60,000 nucleotides of DNA from Adiantum capillus-veneris. Its lineage: Eukaryota; Streptophyta; Polypodiopsida; Polypodiales; Pteridaceae. Both the position numbers and the translations under genes were made by a program. The stretch spans positions 128,813,182-128,873,181 of the forward strand of contig CM043967.1 of the NCBI GenBank assembly GCA_014529385.2, given 5' to 3'. Each line of letters opens with the position of its first letter. Positions within the stretch are counted from its first letter, which is position 1. Shown here piece after piece: positions 31,516 to 42,067 of this stretch. The notes below the pieces were generated by a model. That model saw only the letters and a list, made by a program, of their open reading frames with translations, searched no databases and was not told the DNA's origin.

Positions 31516-33025
31516 GATGTTCTTTTTTCAGACATCCTTAGTTGAGACATATTCCACATGTGGCAAATATGAGTATCTGGGACTGACACTGGCGTCCACT
31601 ATTTCAAGTATGTGTCATGACAAAGTCCCTAGGTGCTGGTCAAATCTGTTTTCTAAACCAGTTTTAGCACGATGTATAAGTAAAACTTTCGGTGGCCAAA
31701 AATTGTCGGATACTTAGAATAACTTGTTCAAGTATAAGTACGGCTAAACAATGTTATAGATGGTTGTTTATACATATAGCAAGGCTCTGAGTTGTTAATA
31801 AAAAACTTTCATGTTTGTCCCTATAAGTGATTAATGTTTCGCCTTCTATTATGGTTCAAACATTTTAGCAAGGCTTAAACATGATTGCAACTGAAATTAT
31901 TTAGTTTCTATTCATAACTATTTACATTCCTCTTTACTATGTGCTATGCACATTACATTCTCTATAAGTATTGGCAAAAATGATCATGGATATGTTCTGT
32001 TTTTTGCTAAATGCATGCACACTAGGTGTTATGGGCCCTAGTGTTTAGCAAAAGCTGATTTGGAACGGCATGCGTATTCATCAAGTTGCTGCTTATGAAG
32101 CATTTTGCACTCTATGTGCAGTATCTCTGTGAGATTACTTTCTGGTCTACCAATCACCAATAGAGGTCATGGCTTGGTTTGGGTGCTTGGGGATCTTCCA
32201 AGATAACCAAGATGTTTATTCAAGAAATTGCTAATTCCTCAGCAAGGTTGTACCATATGGTGCACCCCGTTTACCAGTCATCTAAGAAGACTATTTGTAG
32301 GTGGTTGGGGGAAAGTACCTCACTCTCACTGCTGCTATTCATCCCGCATTGGATGGGCAACTTACACATATTCTTTGCTAAAGGATCTGTTAAGTGCATA
32401 CATTAGCAAAACACATTCTTAATGGGCGATTCTCTCCCTATTCTAGAATTTTTTTAGGTTAGGTTTTCAGCTTTGAACACCTGTTATGATGGGGTTGGAT
32501 ACCGTTTCAATAGTTTCATAAGTCAAGGACGTAGGAGGTGTGCTGACAAAGGATGTTGGCATGTAGCCTACATTAGGGGTGAACATGTAGTTCTGTGTGT
32601 TTCAAAATGTTTAGAAGTCTGACATGAGGACACTCCCTATTCTATCCCTTAGTAGCTATAAGTTTTTCACGATACTCTCGCGAGTTGGAAATCTGGCTCA
32701 CAGCTTCATGAAAAGTTGCGACAAGGTTTTCTTTCATTATTCCATCACCTTCAAAAAATCTGAAAATTGGTTATACCTTTAGACACCTCTTATTTGTGGT
32801 TACTCCTTTACAATACTCAAGTGAGTTATAAATTGAGCGACCACTTAGATACAAGTTGTTGCAAAAGGACAACAATGTTGAAAATCAAGATGTTGCTCTT
32901 GGTTTCATTGAACCGCCTTACTGCACCAAGTATCAGTTGGCCCATGTATGGGATGCCAACAAGGAAAACATCAATGTTCTTACAAAGATAATACCACTTG
33001 TGTTTTTGAGGGCAAAAACGCTTCT

Positions 33026-33040
33026 CCAAGGGGGGAGTAA
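33026..33040 (+). promoter_or_regulatory. Polypurine tract of element A
   Basis: CCAAGGGGGGAGTAA directly before an LTR starting TGTCAAGCC. Element B has the same tract in reverse at 37043-37060. Confidence 0.75.
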
Positions 33041-33251
33041 TGTCAAGCCAAGGGCTAGAGGGCAAGGTTCGATCTAGGGGAGTCAAGGACTTAGGTTAAT
33101 GGTCGGACTGAAGGTGTGGACAGAAGATCCATTTAGGGCAAAGGGCCATGGGATCTCTTATAATAGGTTGGCTGGGAGGAGGATCCAGATGTCTGTCTCC
33201 CTATGGCCTTTCAAAATGGTTGTGCCCCCTCTCCTCGGTCCTGCATGATGT
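33041..33251 (+). repeat. LTR of element A (right end not defined)
   Basis: Begins TGTCAAGCCAAGGGC. It shares blocks with the inverted 174-bp LTR of element B (AGGGCAAGG, GGACTTAGG, GGTCGGACTG, GGAGGAGGATCC) but is heavily diverged. Its right part is lost or blurred where element C begins at 33252. Confidence 0.6.
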
Positions 33252-34397
33252 TGTCAGGAGTTTTTTGGTTCAAGGGATTTTGCATATGTATATACACATG
33301 CATGGTGCATTGAATAAAGGATTGCCCATTTTCTAGAGCCAGGTGGTTACGTGGCGCCCACATGTGTACAGGTAGGACAACATGTACATAGTGCATCGAT
33401 TTTCACTATCACCAGTACGTGTGTGTTTTTTCTATAATAATGAGGAGTTGCTAGCGCGTAAAACTTCTCGAGGAAGCTATCTGCAGGCTGACAACATGAG
33501 GTAAGCAGGTGCGCTAGATGGAATCTAGTGGCGTCAGGAGGCCGAACGGGGTCAATATTTGCACGTGGATGAGTACGGACACAACGTGGATGTTTTCTTG
33601 TGATAATTTTGCAAAAACGTCATCATGAGGACCATATTTTGGGGCCACTTCACGTGGTGGCAAGATGCATTATTGAAAAAAGCTGAGTGCCAGGTGTGCG
33701 GATGGATGCAGCAGGGTGACAACTATGCACTGCGAGGTCAGTTTTTGGCATGTTCGGGGTCCGTTTGAGGTCAACTAAAAAGCCAAGGGTGCCCAAGTAA
33801 TAAAGCGAAGTGTGGGAACTGAAAAAAGAGAATACTAGAGAAAACGTGGAGAGGAGAGGAGGAACAGCCGCAAGTGTGTTTTTGTTGTTTTTGGAGCCTG
33901 TTTTGGTCGTAAACTGTTCATCCGAGGTTGTATTTGAGCACTTTCACATTGTAGAATGGGATTTTGGGCTGTTCCGAACGCGATGGCGCTGTCCACTTTG
34001 CCAAAATCCTCACTATTTTTTTGTTGTTTTGGCTGTGTAAGTTTCTCCTATGAGCGAAGCTTCTACTCCAATTTGTGATTGTATCTGGCATATTTTACCC
34101 ATATTGTGTGAGATGTTTGGCCCATTGGTGTTGGCCCAAGCTCAATTGTATCTAAACATCAGAGATTCTCCTCTTTTGAGCTGAGTTTTGTGTGTGTGTG
34201 TGTGTGTGTGCGCGTGTGTCTCTCTATGTGGAGTGGGTAAACGGGTAGTCTCTCTCCTCTCAGTCCATTGGTGTGTTCCCTATCTCGGCCAGGTGGATTG
34301 TGTAAGCCGAGTGGTGCCCCATAGTGTGTGTATATATCATCCCAAGAGTGTGTGTCGGGTCGTTATAGAGGTGTTCTGTGTGTTTCCATCCCGCTCA
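33252..34397 (+). repeat. 5' LTR of element C
   Basis: Starts TGTCAGGAG and ends CCGCTCA, 1146 bp, with a GT tract at 34188-34212. An inverted partial copy lies at 3407-4122. The family's end was fixed by that copy, which starts exactly at the inverted terminus. Confidence 0.85.
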
Positions 34398-34405
34398 CGT
34401 TCTTT

Positions 34406-34423
34406 TGGCGCCCCCACGGAGGA
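34406..34423 (+). promoter_or_regulatory. Primer binding site of element C
   Basis: TGGCGCCCCCACGGAGGA, eight bases after the LTR end. TGGCGCC-type sites a few bases from the LTR are typical of plant Tat/Athila Gypsy elements, and differ from the initiator-Met site of the others here. Confidence 0.8.
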
Positions 34424-35668
34424 TCTTCTTCGGGTACCTTCAGCTTCGTAGATGCGTGCATACGTAAGTTCTCATTGGCATGGGAGAGGATGTGCAAGGC
34501 CTTAGCACCACAAGTACCCCCGCCTGACATGATGAAGAAGGACAGGTTCTGGGTTGGTCTTTGGGAGAATATACGTTGGAGAGTGGAGCTAAAGAAGCGT
34601 AGGACATATGAAGATGCACTAGAGGTAGCAAGGAACAAAGAGTGGAAGATGAGGAAAATGAGCCAACTAGGAGTAGAGTCTTTTTCCATGAGGTTTGAAT
34701 TTCAGCCTATAGACTCTTTACAAGGTCGCATGCCAGGAGTTCATCAGGAACCAGTGGTTTCTGTTACTCCTCGGGTTATGCCAGCAGTGGTCACTACAGC
34801 AGTGCAAGATGATGGGCCAAGGAAAGACATGAGGCAAGTGGTAGATTTAATGAAGAATATCATCCTAAACCTGCTAGGTCAAGTGGGAAATAATCGAGGT
34901 CGAGGGATGTTTGCAAATCAGCCAAGAGGTGAGGAAAGACCCAGGAATGGTGGTGGACAAAGTAATGGTAGGTTTTGGAGGCAGACGCCCACATGTTATA
35001 ATTGTGGAGAGTTGGGACACATCAGCCCACATTGTGATAAGCCACCAAGGATGGGGGGAGACATGTATCCATTGCCAAGACAGGTGCTAACTAGGTCGAA
35101 TGATTATGGCATTGAAATCAAGGGGGAAGAAGGAACCAGTGGATTAACTCAGGAGGAAAAGGGAAAGACAAAAGTGTTAAGTGTAGTCGCCTTGGAGAAG
35201 GCATCAAAGCTAGAGGATACATTAGTGATGCCTATTGGGAAGAGGACCACAGAGGAAAAGGAAGGAAGAAGTGCCCCAGGTCCTAGCAAGAGGAAGGGAA
35301 AGAGCCATGAAGGAGAGGATGTCAAGGCCAAGAGGAAAAGGAGGGCTCGTCACAAGTTTCATGTTTCATATTTTCCACTAGGGGATGAGCAATTAAGCTA
35401 TGACTTGAAGGAGGATTTGACAAGCAGGAAGGCAGATGTTACTTTTGGGCAGCTTATAGAGATGGTGCCTAAGCTAAAACAACAATGGAAGAGGATGGTT
35501 AACCCAATGGAGAAAGAGCCAGAGAGAGGTTCAATAAAGGTGTTGGCGATGGATGAGCTACCAAACATTTGCCCAATAGTAGATGTGTGGCACAAAAGAA
35601 AAAAATATGGGACAAGGCTTTGTGGACGGTGGAGCCCAAATATGTGTGATAACACACTCATGCATTGA
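34424..35668 (+). pseudogene. Element C gag, C-terminal half
   Basis: The open frame runs in from the LTR without a good start. It begins inside gag (PPPDMMKKDRFWVGLWENIR, then RTYEDALEVARNKEWKM), so the N-terminal half is missing. A canonical knuckle CYNCGELGHISPHC lies near 34994, followed by a long Lys/Glu-rich linker with KKKAKRKRRARHK-like basic blocks. The frame leaves the protease frame at a run of A residues (35598-35606), where one base gained or lost explains the break; the two frames overlap by 86 bp. A programmed shift is possible but mutation is simpler. Confidence 0.85.
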
Positions 35669-36161
35669 GAAGATGGTTCTTACAGTGACTAGGGTGTCAG
35701 GCTTCCGGATCAGATTGGCAAACCATCAAAAAGTAAAATGTTTGGGTGTTGTAAAGAGCCTAGAAGTGGAGGCATATGATGCAAAGTCAATGGTTGATTT
35801 TCATGTGATGCCAGTAGGGTTGGAAGCATATCCTATTATATTGGGCAGACCATGGTTACGTACAGTAGGAGCTGTTCAAGATTGGCGATGTAGTACGATT
35901 AGCCTCTATGGAAAGAGAGGTGCCAAGAAGCTTTATAATATGGACACAAGGAAACGGTTGGAGGAGATTTATGAAGATGAGTATGAGTCTAGTGATGAAG
36001 ATTATTCCACAATGTCTGACGAGGATAGTGATAGTACTACCAGCAGTGATGAGGATGCTGATATTGCATTTCTTTTGATGGGGATAAATAAATCCAAGAG
36101 TCTGTTTTGGTTGCATTTGCAAATCAGGTTGAAGATGAAAGTGAAGGGTCTTATGAAGTGA
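35583..36161 (+). pseudogene. Element C aspartic protease
   Basis: Reads GFVDGGAQICVITHSCIEKM, then the flap-side YPIILGRPWL, the two halves of a retropepsin active site. The catalytic motif is DGG instead of DTG or DSG, the same change as in element G at 58.9 kb. It is followed by an acidic Asp/Ser-rich tail and then, instead of reverse transcriptase, about 330 bp without coding potential. Confidence 0.8.
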
Positions 36162-36488
36162 TTGAAGGGATGATGCAAACCAAGGTTGAATTGTCAAAGA
36201 AGTAGGAATTGATGACACAAATGATCAATGGAGATATCTCAGCTATGGAGAAGGAGATATATTTGCACATCCTAAGGTCTATGCCAAAGTAATTGATGGT
36301 TTTCTTGATGCAAAGTTGATATATGGCATCTCTACAGGTTTTCCTTGGGAACCAGGTGGAACCTTGATTAAGCTTTTGATGCAAGGAATACCAAGTGTTT
36401 TTGTGTGGGATCCAAGTGGAATGAGCATCTACTAGTGTTGTTGCTACTGAGCATTCATGCTCTAGTAGTCTAGGGGATGGGCAAATTA
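36162..36488 (+). other. Non-coding end of element C
   Basis: No reverse transcriptase or integrase motif. Short frames mention only a few pol-like residues. Ends with the purine-rich stretch before the right LTR. Confidence 0.6.
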
Positions 36489-36868
36489 TGTCAGAAGTTT
36501 TTTGGAGCAAGGGATTGCGCATATGTATATACACATGCATGGTGCATTGAATAAAGGATTTCCCATTTTCTAGATCCAGGTGGTTACGTGGGGCCCACAT
36601 GTGTACAGGTAGGAAAACATGTACATAGTGCATCGATTTTCACTATCACCAGTACCAGTATGTTTTTCCATAATAATGAGGTGTTGGTAGCACGTAAAAC
36701 TTCTCAAGGAAGCTATCCGCGGGCCGACGACATGAGGTAAGAAGGCCCGTGAGATGGCATCTAGTGGCGTCAGGAGGCCGAACTGGGTCAATATTTGCAC
36801 ATAGATGAGTACGAACACAACGTGGATGTTTTCTTGTGATAATTATGTAGAAAGGTCATCATGAGGAC
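36489..36868 (+). repeat. 3' LTR of element C, truncated
   Basis: 380 bp matching 33252-33640, stopping at ...CATGAGGAC where element B's LTR starts. The missing 766 bp are not found on the far side of B. Confidence 0.9.
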
Positions 36869-37042
36869 TGTAAGAGCTAGGGTAGCTGGACCTAGGATCC
36901 TCCTCCATACCGCCCCTTATATAGGCTAGCTCCTAGCACTTGCCCTAAGCGGATCCCCAGTCCGCACTGGTCCAGCCGGACCTTGGCCTAGGTCCCTCAC
37001 CCCTTAGGTTGTGCCTTGCCCCGTAGGACCCTTGTCCTAACA
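36869..37042 (-). repeat. 3' LTR of element B
   Basis: 174 bp, TG...CA. A TATATAAG box is visible on the minus strand (CCTATATAAGGGG). Confidence 0.85.
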
Positions 37043-37060
37043 TTACTCCCCCCTTAAGGA
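37043..37060 (-). promoter_or_regulatory. Polypurine tract of element B
   Basis: Minus strand TTAAGGGGGGAGTAA directly before the LTR. The same tract as in element A. Confidence 0.8.
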
Positions 37061-37263
37061 ACATTTTTTGTCCTCGAAAACACAAGTAGTAATATCTTCT
37101 TGAGCATATTGATGTTCTCTTTATTGACGTCCCATAAGTGAGCCAGTTGTTTGTATGATCGATAAGTGGTGTAGTGAGGAGGTTCAATGAAACCAAGAGC
37201 AACATCTTGATTTTCAACATTGTTTTCCATTTGCAACCACTTGGGTCTAATTGGTAACTCCAT
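37054..37263 (-). pseudogene. Element B polyprotein C-terminus
   Basis: Reads NVENQDVALGFIEPP...QLAHLWDVNKENINML and runs toward the purine tract (GGSNV). Conserved with element A at about 60-70% by eye, so it was once coding. I do not recognise a chromodomain in it. Confidence 0.55.
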
Positions 37264-40200
37264 TTATAACTCACTTGAGTACTGTAAAGGAGTAACCACA
37301 ACTAAGAATTGTCCAAAGGCATAACCAGTTTTCAGATCTTCTGAAGGTACTGGAATAATGCAAGGAAACCTTGGCATAACTTTCCATGCAGTTGTGAGCC
37401 AGATTTCCTACTCGCCTGAGTATCTTGAAAAGTCCGTAGATAGGGAATGTCCTTGTGTTAGAATCCTGAATATTTTGGAACACAAAGAACTACATGTTCC
37501 TCCCTCATGAAGGTTACTTGCCAAAATACTTTGTTAGCACACCTGGTAAGTCCTTGACATATGAAAGTATTGACACAATCTCCAACCCAACCACAAGAGG
37601 TGTTCAAAGTCGAAAATTGTACTTAAGCAACTTCTAGAATAGGGAGAAAATCATCTATTCAGAAATGCGTTGTGCTAACGTATGCTCTTAGCAGATCCTG
37701 TAGCACAAGATTACACTTTTTAATCTGCCTATCCCCTTGGATAACTGACAGTACTGAGGTGTGTTTTCCTCACGGTTTACAGACAGTCATCCTAGATGAA
37801 TGGTAAATGGGGAATCACAGTAGTGTACAACCATCGTGGTTAGCTTGAGAATATCTACAAACGCCCAAACCGAGCCATGACCTCTGTTGGTGATTAGTAG
37901 ACCCAAAAGTTATCTCATAGAGATAGTGCACATAGAGTGCAAAATGCTTCATAAGCAAGAACTTGAGGAATATGCATGCCGTTCCAAATCAGCCTTTGCT
38001 AAACACTAGGGCCCATAACACCTAGTGTGCATGCATTTAGCAAAAACTAACCCGAACCTGTATATCCATAATGATTCTTGCCAATACTTATGGAAAAATG
38101 TGATGCGCCTAGCACACATTAAAAGGAATGTAAATAGTTCTGAAAAGAAACTAAATACTTTTAGTTGCAATCATTTGCAAGCCTTGCTGAAACATTTGAA
38201 TCACAGTAGAAGGTGAAACATTGATCACTTCTAGGTACAGACAATGAAACTTTTTCATTAACAACTTATAGCCTTGCTATATGTATAAACAACCATCTGT
38301 AATGTTGTTTAGCAGTACTTGTACCTTAACAAGTCATTCTAAGTATCCGACAATTTATGGCCACGAAATTTCTCCTGATACGTTGTGCTAAAAATGGTCT
38401 ATAAAACAGATGTGTCCAACACCTAGGGACTTTGTCGTGACACATACTTGAAATAATGGCGCCACTGTCAGTCCAGAGACTCATATTCTGCACAGGTGGA
38501 ATATGTCTCATGTAAGGATGTGTAAAAAGGAACATCCTTCAAGTACAAGATGTACTTGTGTGTGGAGGTAACTGCAAACACTCTACGATGGGAGTGAGAG
38601 GGACCCTCATTAGTCTTTCTCCACTGGCTAAACCAAAATCCTTGAGTTCCTAGAACATGTTGTATCCCATGTGACAACATGTGCCAAATTGAACCCTACA
38701 AGTATGCTCATAACAGCATAAGATAGAAAGATAGATTGGACACTTTGCCCAAAATACTTTGTGTTGACATGCCCTTGGCATGGCTCTGTAGCATTCAATC
38801 GTACTTAGACGTCCTGGAAAACCAATCAAAGCGTACTAAAAATGGAATAACACCAAATCAATAGATGCGTACCTGGAGATTTGAACGTAATGTACAGCTA
38901 CCTGTATTCAAATGGAGAGGAGCACGTCCCCTACCTGAGAGAAACAAACATCATTGCACTGGGAACTCTGGGTGTTGCCTTTGTAATCCAAGCCCTTGGA
39001 TTAGAATCTACGTAGTCAAACCCGTTGGTAAGACTCAAATCGAAAAGTGTGTCCGTCTGCTACCGCATTTGGTAGATTGCGGAATTCTTTCCTTGAAAGT
39101 ATAATTGGGAGAGATCAACTGTGATCCTCAATGCAGATCAAACTGTGATCCTTAATGCCTATGGGGTGATGTAACAATCACCCACCGGGTCTTACCCTAA
39201 ATCAGTATGTCCATAGTCACTCCGTAGTGCTATAGATAGAGCAGGAAATCCACACAAGTGAACTGCCGAGCTCTTATGGACAGCCATGTTGTCGCAACTC
39301 ATTGCTGCATCTATACTTTCTTGTAGAGATCAGCTGCTGTGAGTGTATCTTGAAAAAAATCACCCAAGGAATGCCAATAGTTGGGCCTTGCCCCTGGCCC
39401 CTGGCCTAACAACGGCTCTTAGCATGTTTGGCTCATAGCCCTTATGCAAATTAGTGTTCAATCGACGAACTGAGGTAGACTAATTTGAGTAGTGTCTTAG
39501 CCATGTGCAAGGTGTGAGTTAGAGTACCTTGGCTCAAGCTGACTCACGAGCATAATATGTATCAAAAGCTTATGCTGGGCTAAGGAACTTTCCGTAAATT
39601 TCTAGTGTGTGTGTGCCTAGAAGGTGTGCTCTTAAATAGCTTATGCCTGACTAGCAGCTTATCCTATAGAGCATGGAACCATCTTCCTATATAATGCTGT
39701 CATCGAGAGAGAAAACATAAAAACAAATAGCATTCAGAAATTAGTATGGTTGTGACAGAGTGCCTGGTGTGATAGCGGAAGCATAATCTTTGAAGCAGTG
39801 GATTTTATGCCACCTAGTTAGTATGCCATGCATACAGATTGTGAAGCCCTTGGTGAGAGTGATGGCCTCAAACTTGAGAGCCAAAACCATTAGTGCCTTG
39901 CACAGTTTAAACTGGTAGGGATTTTGTGAGGTGGTATTCCCTATTTTGCCAGTTTGTCAATCTTGTGTGCCACTGCTCGTGATTCCGAGTAATTGTGCAG
40001 TACCTTGGCACAAGGGAGAAGCCTTGCTTCATGAAAAATTGTCAAAGAACTTTGCTTTGTACACAAGCATTAGTTTCCAATGTAAATGTATAAACATGGA
40101 AAAAATAAACAATACTGAACCTGGTCTAACCTGGTCATCCTGCTGCTGTAACCAGTTGTCTTGAGATGTGGGAAGAGAAACTCGCTCAAATGTAGATCTT

Positions 40201-41403
40201 CGTCTCTGTTGCGCGAGAGAGGGTTGTCGTGAAATATCCTACAGGCATATGGAGAAATTTCCCCAAAAGCATGTGCGCATAGCATACCCCAAACGGGAAC
40301 AATCTCAATTTAAGAGTCGTAGATTGAAGCCTTGCTTTAGATAAATATCTTTGTGCTGAAACTAGTGTTGTATAAGGAGCCTCCGTCAGCGTCAAATGCT
40401 TCGTAAGCAATTGACAACCCTGCTGTTGTTACATCAATTCGTGGTCGATGACATGAAGAAGAAAATCGATAGCTGCGATGACATGAAGAAGCATATTCTT
40501 GTTCAAAAGGAACAATAGGCCTTAGCGTGCCAACAATGCGAAGTATCTAAGATCCTCCTGAGGGTATCTATTTCCTGCAAGAGAAAAGCATGCATATAGC
40601 TTTAAAAAATGCATAAAAAGACATGGATCTCAAACCTTAAGATCATGTGTTGTCAATGCGTCCTGCTTGATGTAAAGTATGATAAAAGCCGTGATTCTGG
40701 TGCATAACCTGATTCATCACCATATTGGCTTATAGCCTTGCCAAACACTAAGGTGATGGCAATGTCGACCTTCTGTGGATAGCACTTAAAGCTTTGAAAA
40801 ATTCCCCTTTGCGTCTCTTCAACAAGGAGGCCTGAGCTTCCTTGCCCAAGTTGTGTTACATATGATGCCTTTCGTGCATGCAGACCTGCGGCCTTGCTTT
40901 GCAAACGTCTTTGATGTCCCCATATTCAAACTAGGCCAGAGTTGACAACCCTTGCGGAATCTGGCGACTCAAGCTGTGCATGCCACCGATGATATTGCAA
41001 ATTCCCAAAATTGTAGATGCAAAACCTGCCAACCATGCAGAGCCTGGCCATGGGGCACATCCCTTGGGTGGGGAGTCTCTGCAATTTTGTCGCGGGGCTT
41101 GGCCCTTAGTAAGGATGGGTGCTCAAACATGGGCACCCTAATTTGAAAATAACGCAGGCGATGGCGCACGGCGTAGCGAGTAGAATTCAGAGGACAGCTT
41201 CCTGTCTGTGGAGAACCGGGGCCCTGCCCTGTGTCGTGTTTCACTGGCAGGGGCACTGCGACCCTGAAGAGACCAACCCCGTGGGGTTTCATGCAACTTG
41301 AGTTTGCCCGCCTCCTCGGCACAAGCCCCCTTGCACGCGGGTCTTCGACCTTGGCTCCCTTAGATTGTCAAGCATGGATGCACACGCCATGACACCTTGA
41401 TGA
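37264..41403 (-). other. Degenerate interior of element B
   Basis: About 4 kb of former gag-pol. From 37310 to 38560 it matches element A in reverse; beyond that there is no partner in the window. I found no intact protease, reverse transcriptase or integrase motif. Short frames near 40969-41322 have no recognisable content. Confidence 0.5.
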
Positions 41404-41404
41404 C

Positions 41405-41463
<59 letters not shown>
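41404..41463. repeat. (GA)n microsatellite
   Basis: About 30 GA units in the leader of element B. Confidence 0.97.
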
Positions 41464-41466
<3 letters not shown>

Positions 41467-41527
41467 ATGAAGAAGAAAATCGATAGCTTCCCTTCTCCTT
41501 CCCTCCTCCATAGCTTTCCTCTCCCCT

Positions 41528-41541
41528 AGCTCTGATACCAA
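41528..41541 (-). promoter_or_regulatory. Primer binding site (initiator Met tRNA) of element B
   Basis: Reverse complement TTGGTATCAGAGCT abuts the LTR start at 41542. Confidence 0.9.
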
Positions 41542-41705
41542 TGTAAGACCTAGGGTAACTGGACCTAGGATCCTCCTCCCTACCGCCCCTTATATAAGCT
41601 AGCTACTAGCACTTTCCCTAAGCGGATCCCCAGTCCGTACTAGTCCAGCCGGCGGCCCTTGGCCTACCTTGGCCTAGGTCCCTGACCCCTTAGGTTGGGC
41701 CTTGC
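41542..41705 (-). repeat. 5' LTR of element B, truncated
   Basis: Matches 36869-37042 for about 164 bp, with a small internal duplication (GGCCTACCTTGGCCTAGG), then stops at the junction with an RNase H fragment. Confidence 0.85.
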
Positions 41706-42060
41706 TCAAGAAAGTAAAGCAAATCATGCAGCTCCTCCTTTCCCTGGTATAAAGGACTTTTCACAAGAATAGCACCTACTATGAGAGTTTGTAGTTCTTC
41801 ACCTGCTAAGGCATCTGCTTCTCGATTTTGATCACTAGGTACAAAGTGCACTCGAACTTCTTTAAAACCCTTCAACAAGGCCTTTGCTTCCCTCATCTTA
41901 ACAGACAATTTGTCATTTTTACAGGCCCATACACCAACCATTTGCTTAACAATCAACATGGAGTCACCAAAAACATTTAGCTTTGTGATGCCCTGAGAAA
42001 GACAACATTGCAACCCTAAAACAAGGGCATGGTACTCTGGCTCATTGTTAGAATGAACCT
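41690..42060 (-). pseudogene. RNase H (archaeal-type) fragment of a Tat-like Gypsy, inverted
   Basis: Minus-strand frame with NNEPEYHALVLGLQCCLSQG, FGDSMLIVKQMVG and VHFVPSDQNREADALAGE, the pattern of the second RNase H found in plant Tat elements. Catalytic positions E (NNEPEYHAL), D (FGDS) and D (READALA) are visible. It ends at element B's truncated LTR. It lies head-to-head with the integrase on the other strand, although in intact elements the two follow each other on one strand. This marks an inversion or a junction between two copies. Confidence 0.85.
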
Positions 42061-42067
42061 CTTTTAG

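Larger units (their letters stand above)
31284..33040 (+). pseudogene. Element A: 3' end of a decayed Gypsy pol
   Basis: The reverse complement of 37043 to about 38560 (element B) matches this segment, so A and B are two diverged copies of one family in opposite directions. The last frame (32856-33040) reads NVENQDVALGFIEPP...LAHVWDANKENIN and ends ...LLQGGSNV inside the polypurine tract, as chromovirus polyproteins do. An integrase-like AAIHPALDGQL near 32330 recalls the usual AYHPQTDGQ. The frames are badly broken. The 5' part of the copy is missing at the Gypsy-I insertion site. Confidence 0.55.
33252..36868 (+). mobile_element. Element C: gag-protease-only Gypsy (Tat/Athila-like), 3' LTR truncated
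   Basis: The left LTR (33252-34397, 1146 bp) and right LTR (from 36489, cut at 36868) match over 380 bp with roughly 8% difference. A TGGCGCC-type primer site follows the left LTR, and a purine-rich GGGGATGGGCAAATTA precedes the right one. The 2-kb interior holds only the C-terminal half of gag and a protease; there is no reverse transcriptase, RNase H or integrase. It therefore resembles a non-autonomous TR-GAG type element or an internal-deletion derivative. Element B begins exactly where the right LTR stops. Confidence 0.9.
36869..41705 (-). mobile_element. Element B: decayed Gypsy, short LTRs, inserted in element C's LTR
   Basis: The left copy of the LTR (36869-37042, 174 bp, TGTAAGAGC...CCTAACA) matches 41542-41705, which is cut at its right end. 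On the minus strand an initiator-Met primer site precedes the right copy and a TTAAGGGGGGAGTAA purine tract precedes the left one. The 4.5-kb interior has almost no open frames. Only the last segment (37054-37263) still reads as the polyprotein C-terminus shared with element A. About ten LTR differences point to an old copy. A GA microsatellite lies at 41404-41463. Confidence 0.85.

Noticed and set aside
34328-34423. Start of the element C gag in the LTR
   Set aside because: The frame is open into the LTR by chance; the primer site lies inside it, so translation would begin later or not at all.
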